Shown: positions 7,479-11,569 of the stretch, piece by piece | Layout of the letters: every line of letters starts with the position of its first letter | How positions within the stretch are numbered: position 1 is the stretch's first letter | Source of the DNA: CAVOBC01 sp963693635 | GTDB lineage: Bacteria; Pseudomonadota; Gammaproteobacteria; Pseudomonadales; Azotimanducaceae | Assembly (NCBI GenBank): GCA_963693635.1 | Contig: CAVOBC010000131.1 | Span: forward strand, 1 to 11,569 | Direction of reading: 5' to 3' | Length of the DNA stretch: 11,569 nt | Program-made: the position numbers and the translations under genes | Notes under the pieces: model-generated | Seen by the model: the letters and a program-made list of their open reading frames with translations, nothing else | Databases searched by the model: none | What the model was told of the DNA's origin: nothing

Positions 7479-8351
7479 ATGACGATAACTATTCTCGACG
7501 GCGGTATGGGCGGCGAACTGCAGGCTCGCCTGCCGGGTGCCGGTCGCGGCCTGTGGTCAGCCAGAGCACTCGTAGACGCGCCCGACATCGTGGTGGGCTT
7601 GCACAAGGAGTACATCGACGCCGGCGCGCGGGTCATCATCACCAATACGTACTCGACCATTCCAAGCTATCTCGGCAAGGAGAACCTGGCGGGTCAGTAT
7701 GAGGCGATGACGGCGCTCGGGGGCCAACTCGCCCGGCGCGCCGCTGATGAATCAGGGCAATCGGTGACGGTGGCCGGTTCGCTGCCACCGCTCTCGGAAA
7801 GCTATCGCGCCGACCTTGTGCCCGCCCATGAGGTCGCCGCCCCAATCTACGCAAATCTGGTTCAGGCGCTCTCACCGCACGTCGATATTTTTCTTTGCGA
7901 GACGATGTCCACCGCGGCCGAGGCGGTCAACGCAGCGACCGCTGGCGTCGCGTCCGGCAAGCCTGTTTACATTTCATGGACGCTGAACGAAACGCCCGGT
8001 GCCGGCCTGCGCAGCGGCGAGTCGGTGACCGATGCCTTCAATGCGGTCGCCCACCTGCCCATCGACAGCTTCCTCTTCAACTGCACGTATCCCGAGGCGA
8101 TTCCCGCCGCCTTGCAGGAAATGAAGTCCCTCACCGACAAACCCCTCGGTTGCTACCCAAATCGATCAAACAAGGTCGACAAAGCGTGGACACTCGACAA
8201 CGAGATTGTGACCGGTCGCCGCACCGACCTGACCCGAGACTACTTTGTTGCCATGTCGAAGCAATGCATCGATGCGGGCGCGACGATTGTCGGCGGTTGC
8301 TGCGGCATTGGTCCCGATGACATCATGGCCCTGGCTGAGGAAGTCGCCTGA
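7479..8351 (+). CDS. Homocysteine S-methyltransferase family protein
   Basis: 290-residue zinc-dependent thiol methyltransferase of the MmuM/BhmT type. Family members move a methyl group from S-methylmethionine, betaine or other sulfonium or ammonium donors to homocysteine or related thiols and selenols. The N-terminal barrel motif ILDGGMGGEL (5-14) and the zinc site are intact: Cys202 in FNCTYPEA, and Cys274-Cys275 in IVGGCCGIGPDD. TNTYST (55-60) is the usual strand after the first helix. The ATG at 7479 is preferred to the ATG at 7455 because homologues begin just before the LDGG motif; the ribosome site is weak for both. It is divergent from the LLM/S9 operon and converges on the selenoprotein gene, with 16 bases between stop codons and no terminator. 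Donor and acceptor are unknown. A link to sulfur or selenium compounds handled by neighbours is only inference. Confidence 0.88.
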   Translation: MTITILDGGMGGELQARLPGAGRGLWSARALVDAPDIVVGLHKEYIDAGARVIITNTYSTIPSYLGKENLAGQYEAMTALGGQLARRAADESGQSVTVAGSLPPLSESYRADLVPAHEVAAPIYANLVQALSPHVDIFLCETMSTAAEAVNAATAGVASGKPVYISWTLNETPGAGLRSGESVTDAFNAVAHLPIDSFLFNCTYPEAIPAALQEMKSLTDKPLGCYPNRSNKVDKAWTLDNEIVTGRRTDLTRDYFVAMSKQCIDAGATIVGGCCGIGPDDIMALAEEVA

Positions 8352-8367
8352 CTCTCGCCACGAATGT

Positions 8368-10014
8368 TCACTCGATTGGCACGGTGACCGCACGGGTTGC
8401 GTGACCGAAGGTCGGGATGACCGCGGAGTGGCGGCCAGCACCACCAGCGACCAGCACCATCAGATCATCAGGCTCTGTGATGAAGCGAATGTCGCTTCCG
8501 CTGCCGTCGCCATTGCCACCAAGCACATGATGCGGCATGCGCTCAGTCATCACCTCCATCATCGCAGGGGACACCAACGCAGCAGGTACGATGGCATGCT
8601 CTGACAGAAACGCGCAGACGTCAGCGCGCGAAAAACCGTCCCGTGCGATGACTTCTGCATGCTCCGGTCCGAGCACGACAACCGGCTCGCCTTCAAGGTA
8701 GAAGTTGTTGGCACCCGGTGACGCGAGGGTTCCAGCAATGGTAAGGAGGATTTCGCGACCGGTGCGGCCGTAATGATCATTAACGTTGTGAGGACCCTCA
8801 ACACCGCAGACTGTGACGAAATCAGTGTCCGCATCCATACCATTGTCGACATGCCACGATGCCCAGGGACTCGCAGCCAGGTTCTCGGCGAAGCAGAAGC
8901 TGAACTTTGCGGGCGACCCCATGGTTGAACGATCAAGCACGCCGGGCGATGCTCCGCCAATGTTCATCAGGATCAATCGAATCGCGCGGCCGATCGCTGC
9001 GTTCGCCAACACCCCCTGCCCCATTGCGTTATAGCTGGCGTTGATGCCAAGGGACGTAACGATCGGACCCGCGACGAGCACCATGACGGTGCACGGATGG
9101 GTCGTTGACTGCAACGATTTCAGATTGAACACCGGGTCGCACATCGCGCGAGTCGCTGCCATCACCAGTGGGAAGTGTGCCGGGTCGCAACCGGCCATCA
9201 CCGCATTGGCCGCCAACTTGTGCGCGGTAGCTCGTCCAAGCCGAGGTTCTACGATCGCAATCAGCGACTGCGCAGATCGGTCACCCAGCATCGCATCGAC
9301 CCGCTCCGACGTCGGCGGAATGACCGGCAGCCCATCGGTCCAGCCCCGTTGATGCGCCACTCGTTCAAACGCGGTCAACGAATCCGGCATGCTCGCAATA
9401 TCAGGGCCATCCGGCGCATTGAAGTCACTCTCAAACAACGAGTGATAGCGTCGCTGTCCGGGCGGGACCAGCCGCTGTCGATGGACCGTCTCAAGGCGGC
9501 GCGCATCCTGCGTCAGCGCGTCGACGACCTCACCGATGAGATCAGCCGCAAATTCGCCGCACTCTTCGTCGGTCCGTTTCGCAAGCGGGTGCGGCACCGC
9601 AAGAATCGGCAAGCCTGGCAACCCCCAGCCATTCGCCTCCGCCTTGGCCAGCGCGAAGAATTCATCGGTGCACAAAGCAACCGTCGGGATGCCCCGGCGC
9701 TCAAGGGCGATACTGTCATGGATACACCACGACGTGCAGGAACCTCAGTCGCAGACGGCGGCGACCACCACATCGCAGGTGTCCAGAAACTCATCGGTGA
9801 AGGCGGCGGGTTGCGACGCTTCTTTGACGAACCAATGGAAGGTCTGGACGCTGCAACGCTCCGCCAGCAACGTTTGCACATGCCCAAGCAACACATCCGC
9901 ATTCTTCTTGTCGTTCGCAAAAAGCCCGACCACCGTCTCAGGTCTTAAGGGCTGTCGCTCGGTCAGGGGCGCCGACGAGGATTCAAATACGCCGCAGGGA
10001 TTCACGATATCCAT
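8368..10014 (-). CDS. UGSC family selenoprotein (Sec90 by in-frame TGA), fused to large C-terminal domain
   Basis: One 548-residue gene interrupted only by TGA at 9745-9747, codon 90. Before it: ETVVGLFANDKKNADVLLGH and LDTCDVVVAAVCD. After it, in the same frame: GSCTSWCIHDSIALERRGIP, then GLPILAVPHPLAKR. Thus the motif is U-G-S-C, the signature of the UGSC (seleno)protein family, in which some homologues carry Cys at this place. Domain 1 (about 25-170) looks like a Rossmann-type fold with the redox U90/C93 pair in a loop. Domain 2 (about 215-548) begins GWTDGLPVIPPT (224-235) and has AGCDPAHFP (274-282), TTHPCTVMVLVAGPI, GKFSFCFAEN-like and NVNDHYGRTG segments; I recall it only as an uncharacterised family. 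Probably a cytosolic thiol/selenol redox or reductive enzyme. ATG 10014 is led by AGGA 7 bases upstream. Sec insertion needs selABCD machinery, not in this window. A naive caller would give an 89-residue ORF plus a 435-residue ORF. Confidence 0.87.
9715..9747 (-). promoter_or_regulatory. Putative bacterial SECIS element with its UGA (selenocysteine insertion)
   Basis: On the minus strand the TGA (9747-9745) is followed by 11 bases, then the arm GTCGTGG (9733-9727), the loop TGTAT (9726-9722) and the arm CCATGAC (9721-9715). The arms give 7 continuous pairs, one of them G-U. The loop begins 18 bases after the UGA, and G is its second base, next to U. This fits what is known of bacterial SECIS: a short stem, a small apical loop holding an early G (often GU) and a loop roughly 16-37 bases from UGA, all inside the reading frame and bound by SelB. 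It supports decoding as Sec rather than stop. Confidence 0.7.
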
Positions 10015-10078
10015 TTTCTATTCCTGGTAATTGTCTCTTCCTGCTCAATGACCGACTACGGAGACTCTGGGTTAGCAA

Positions 10079-10127
10079 CATCGGGTGGATAGGCAGCATC
10101 CGGTGGAGGCCGCATCGGGTGGAGGCC
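10079..10127. repeat. Short tandem direct repeats (16-18 bp) upstream of the selenoprotein gene
   Basis: GCATCCGGTGGAGGCC (10096-10111) is followed directly by GCATCGGGTGGAGGCC (10112-10127), 15 of 16 identical. A shorter related copy, CATCGGGTGGA, lies at 10079-10089. They fill the 130-base gap between the small secreted protein gene and the selenoprotein gene. Slipped-strand duplication is the simple explanation; an operator role is possible but unsupported. Confidence 0.75.
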
Positions 10128-10144
10128 GCCAAAGCGTCCCAACG

Positions 10145-10483
10145 CTAATCCTTTGGCGAAACTTCACAGCGCCACCCAAACCCGCGAAGCCGCTCTGCAA
10201 GAGAGCTTGCCTTGGACTCGCAGTAGTTCACTTCGTTGCGGGCTTGCCAGGGGAATTGAACCTGACCGCCACTGGCGCTTTTTTTGACATATTTGACGCG
10301 GCACGGAACCGCTTTGTCGGCATCCTCCCGAACCACCTCGATCGTTCGGACGCTATCGCCATTGCGGCAGATGAAGTCTTCGGCCATCACCACCGGCGCA
10401 AACGGCACTCCAATGGCAAAGGTCGCGATGCCCATCACCTTCGCAACGTTCTGTCTCACTCGATTTAGCCCTCCATTACGCAT
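10145..10483 (-). CDS. Small secreted four-cysteine protein, function unknown
   Basis: 112 residues. The N-terminus has basic residues (R8, R10, K15), then a hydrophobic stretch VMGIATFAIGVPFAPVV and a likely signal peptidase site after VMA (34), giving a mature periplasmic or secreted protein of about 78 residues. Four cysteines (39, 61, 88, 106) sit in FICRNGDSVRTIEVV, KAVPCRVKY, NEVNYCESKA and GWRCEV, evenly placed for two disulfides. I recognise this layout from short hypothetical proteins common in gammaproteobacteria but know no function. The start is well supported by AAGGAG 7 bases before ATG 10483. Just upstream is a 20-bp tandem repeat carrying TTGACC, which may hold its promoter. 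The outer-membrane protein gene upstream ends in a terminator, so this gene should be transcribed on its own. No terminator follows, so read-through into the selenoprotein gene is possible. Confidence 0.82.
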   Translation of the reverse strand: MRNGGLNRVRQNVAKVMGIATFAIGVPFAPVVMAEDFICRNGDSVRTIEVVREDADKAVPCRVKYVKKSASGGQVQFPWQARNEVNYCESKASSLAERLRGFGWRCEVSPKD

Positions 10484-10547
10484 CGCCCTTCTCCTTTTTA
10501 TAATTCTCGCGCTGCGTTTGTCACACGTTGCGAGATTTTGCGTCCTT

Positions 10548-10587
10548 TATAGATCGGTCAAGGCATGTATAGATCGGTCAAGGCATC
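10548..10587. repeat. 20-bp tandem direct repeat upstream of the small secreted protein gene
   Basis: TATAGATCGGTCAAGGCATG (10548-10567) is followed directly by TATAGATCGGTCAAGGCATC (10568-10587), 19 of 20 identical. On the minus strand each copy contains TTGACC, a fair -35 hexamer. The copy at 10561-10556 has a weak AAAATC about 16 bases downstream. It is a candidate duplicated promoter or operator, 65-100 bases upstream of ATG 10483; the repeat is certain, the role is not. Confidence 0.8.
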
Positions 10588-10607
10588 AGTCAAGAGTGCC
10601 GGCAGAT

Positions 10608-10642
10608 AAAAAAACCGGCGCGGGACATAGCCCGGGCCGGTT
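10608..10642 (-). terminator. Rho-independent terminator of the outer-membrane protein gene
   Basis: On the minus strand: arm AACCGGCCCGGG, loop CTATGT, arm CCCGCGCCGGTT, then seven T. The stem has 11 pairs with one C-C mismatch and is GC-rich. It lies about 60 bases after the TGA of the outer-membrane protein gene and separates it from the small secreted protein gene. Confidence 0.93.
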
Positions 10643-10680
10643 CTTGTCGAGCGGGTCGGGCACCACTTGCCCCACCTCTT

Positions 10681-10710
10681 CTGTTCTCAGAAAGACTCTT
10701 CTCAGAAAGA
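10681..10710. repeat. 15-bp tandem duplication spanning the outer-membrane protein stop codon
   Basis: CTGTTCTCAGAAAGA (10681-10695) and CTCTTCTCAGAAAGA (10696-10710) are adjacent and 14 of 15 identical. On the coding strand each copy encodes Ser-Phe-stop in the same frame, so the gene has its real TGA at 10702-10704 and a duplicate Ser-Phe-TGA immediately after. Confidence 0.8.
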
Positions 10711-11358
10711 AACGCCGATGCCAACCTGGAATGTTTCGATTGGTGTGCTATCAACGTCGTCGAGCCGCTGATACGAACCCGTGATGAAGACGTTGTCTGT
10801 AATTGGATACTTCGCACCCACCTCCCAGATCAGTTCGATGCCGTCGTCGCTGTCGGAAACGTCTGTACCGCTGACGTTAATGGGGAAGACACCGGCCACA
10901 CGTACGGCTCTCCGCGTGGTCTTGGCATCGTAGTCCACCCATGCCAGGCCAGCTTTGGAAAAGAGTTCAAGCTCACCCAGTTGCTTCAGTTTGTAGGTCC
11001 ATACGGCCTGCAGGGCCCACGCGGTCGCGTCAAGGCGGTCGGTCGCCTGGTATGCGATACCGCTGCCGTCCTGGGTCGTGGACGACGCACTGAACTCATC
11101 GTAAGACGTATAGGACGCCTCAACAGCAACCGTGCTCGGTCCAATTTTGATGGGCGTCTGATAGCTGACCGCAAAGGAATAGGACCCTTCGCTGCTGTGA
11201 TCGCTTGAAGCAACCACCGGATTCGACGTTATTCGATTGGGGTCTCGTCCATCGAGATCAGACGAACCTAGTCTGAATGAAAGATCCCAATCACCTTCTG
11301 CCGCCTGCGCAGGAATTGCAAAAACGCCTAGCAAAACCGCTAATACACCATATCGCAT
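10702..11358 (-). CDS. Outer-membrane beta-barrel protein
   Basis: 218 residues with a signal peptide MRYGVLAVLLGVFAIPAQA and cleavage near residue 19-20. The mature part is made of alternating polar and aromatic or aliphatic strands such as GDWDLSFRLGSSDLD, SYSFAVSYQTP, STVAVEASYTSYDEF, WALQAVWTYKLKQLG, ELFSKAGLAWVDYDA, IELIWEVGAKYPI and VFITGSYQRLDD. It ends in FQVGIGVSF with the C-terminal Phe that the BAM machinery recognises. It looks like an 8-10-stranded barrel of the OmpX/OmpA-barrel or small-porin type; the exact family is not recognised. ATG 11358 follows GGGAG by 9 bases, with a good sigma70 promoter upstream and a strong terminator downstream, so it is a single-gene transcript. 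Oddity: a 15-base tandem copy at the stop codon. Confidence 0.88.
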   Translation of the reverse strand: MRYGVLAVLLGVFAIPAQAAEGDWDLSFRLGSSDLDGRDPNRITSNPVVASSDHSSEGSYSFAVSYQTPIKIGPSTVAVEASYTSYDEFSASSTTQDGSGIAYQATDRLDATAWALQAVWTYKLKQLGELELFSKAGLAWVDYDAKTTRRAVRVAGVFPINVSGTDVSDSDDGIELIWEVGAKYPITDNVFITGSYQRLDDVDSTPIETFQVGIGVSF

Positions 11359-11405
11359 GTGCTTTTTCTCCCGACGGAAAATTGAATCAAAGTGACCAGC
11401 GGTAC

Positions 11406-11433
11406 ATTATAGGGCGCGGCTTCGGCTTATCAA
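11406..11433 (-). promoter_or_regulatory. Sigma70-type promoter of the outer-membrane protein gene
   Basis: On the minus strand -35 TTGATA (11433-11428), a 16-base spacer and -10 TATAAT (11411-11406, perfect consensus). Transcription would start near 11399, giving a leader of about 40 bases to ATG 11358. It is the best promoter match in the window. Confidence 0.8.
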
Positions 11434-11569
11434 CCAAAAACAGCGTCGCAATGGGGACCACAACCACGGTCGCGTCCCATCATAAGCCAAGCTCTTGTTC
11501 TACAGAAGATTTCCTTTAGAAGATCTGTCCCACATAGCCGATTCGTGAGCAAAAGACCGACAGGCAGCG
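11434..11569. other. Right-edge intergenic sequence
   Basis: I see no gene, RNA or terminator I can support here. A local AGAAGAT repeat (in the stretch from 11506 to 11527) is too short to interpret. The plus-strand open frame that spans part of this region runs antisense to the outer-membrane protein start and promoter and has no ribosome site. Confidence 0.4.

Noticed and set aside
9745..9747. Treating the TGA as a nonsense mutation that splits the gene into two proteins or a pseudogene
   Set aside because: The frame is unchanged across it, the codon sits exactly at the Sec/Cys position of the UGSC motif, no other damage is seen in 548 codons, and a SECIS-like hairpin follows.
9175..9948. 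257-codon plus-strand open frame
   Set aside because: Antisense to the selenoprotein gene, Arg-rich shadow composition, no ribosome site, no recognisable motif.
10079..10127. CRISPR-like array
   Set aside because: Units are 16-18 bp with no spacers and no cas genes; simple tandem duplication explains them.

Overview
The window is a GC-rich bacterial segment, most likely from a proteobacterium. The signs are Shine-Dalgarno-led genes, a sigma70-type promoter, and an outer-membrane beta-barrel protein with a signal peptide and a C-terminal Phe. A gammaproteobacterial, possibly marine, origin is my guess from protein flavour only; nothing here fixes the taxon. I see no tRNA, rRNA, CRISPR array, insertion sequence or phage gene.

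Layout. 3-2382 (+): the 3' part of a luciferase-like (LLM) oxidoreductase, followed 22 bases later by a gamma-glutamyltransferase-fold (GGT) Ntn-hydrolase whose usual glutamate-binding residues are replaced. 2419-3466: a decayed patch holding a VOC/glyoxalase-like gene broken by one extra base, a P-loop kinase-like gene broken by one extra base and cut short, and a PAS-domain gene also cut short. The last two meet tail to tail at about 3325-3340. 3463-3819 (-): an intact single-domain response regulator whose stop overlaps the GTG of the PAS fragment. 4079-7322 (-): a probable operon of a second LLM flavin oxidoreductase and an S9 prolyl-oligopeptidase-family peptidase. 7479-8351 (+): a homocysteine S-methyltransferase-family protein, divergent from that operon. 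8368-10014 (-): a long gene that a standard gene caller would split at an in-frame TGA. 10145-10483 (-): a small secreted four-cysteine protein. 10702-11358 (-): an outer-membrane barrel protein with a clear promoter and a clear rho-independent terminator.

The main discovery is the 8368-10014 gene. The in-frame TGA (9745-9747) is followed at once by Gly-Ser-Cys, giving the U-G-S-C motif of the UGSC (seleno)protein family. The protein reads on in the same frame for 458 more residues. Starting 11 nt after the TGA, the mRNA can form a 7-bp hairpin with a 5-nt loop containing GU, with the geometry of a bacterial SECIS element. I therefore annotate one 548-residue selenoprotein, Sec90, made of an N-terminal UGSC domain fused to a large uncharacterised domain.

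How the genes may work together: two LLM oxidoreductases, a thiol methyltransferase-type enzyme, a GGT-fold amidohydrolase, a peptidase and a selenol/thiol redox protein would suit breakdown of small organic sulfur, selenium or peptide-like compounds. This is inference from proximity; only LLM1-GGT and LLM2-S9 are arranged as operons. Three short tandem duplications lie within 10079-10710, and two single-base frameshifts lie 550 bases apart in the decayed patch. Sequencing error cannot be excluded for the frameshifts.
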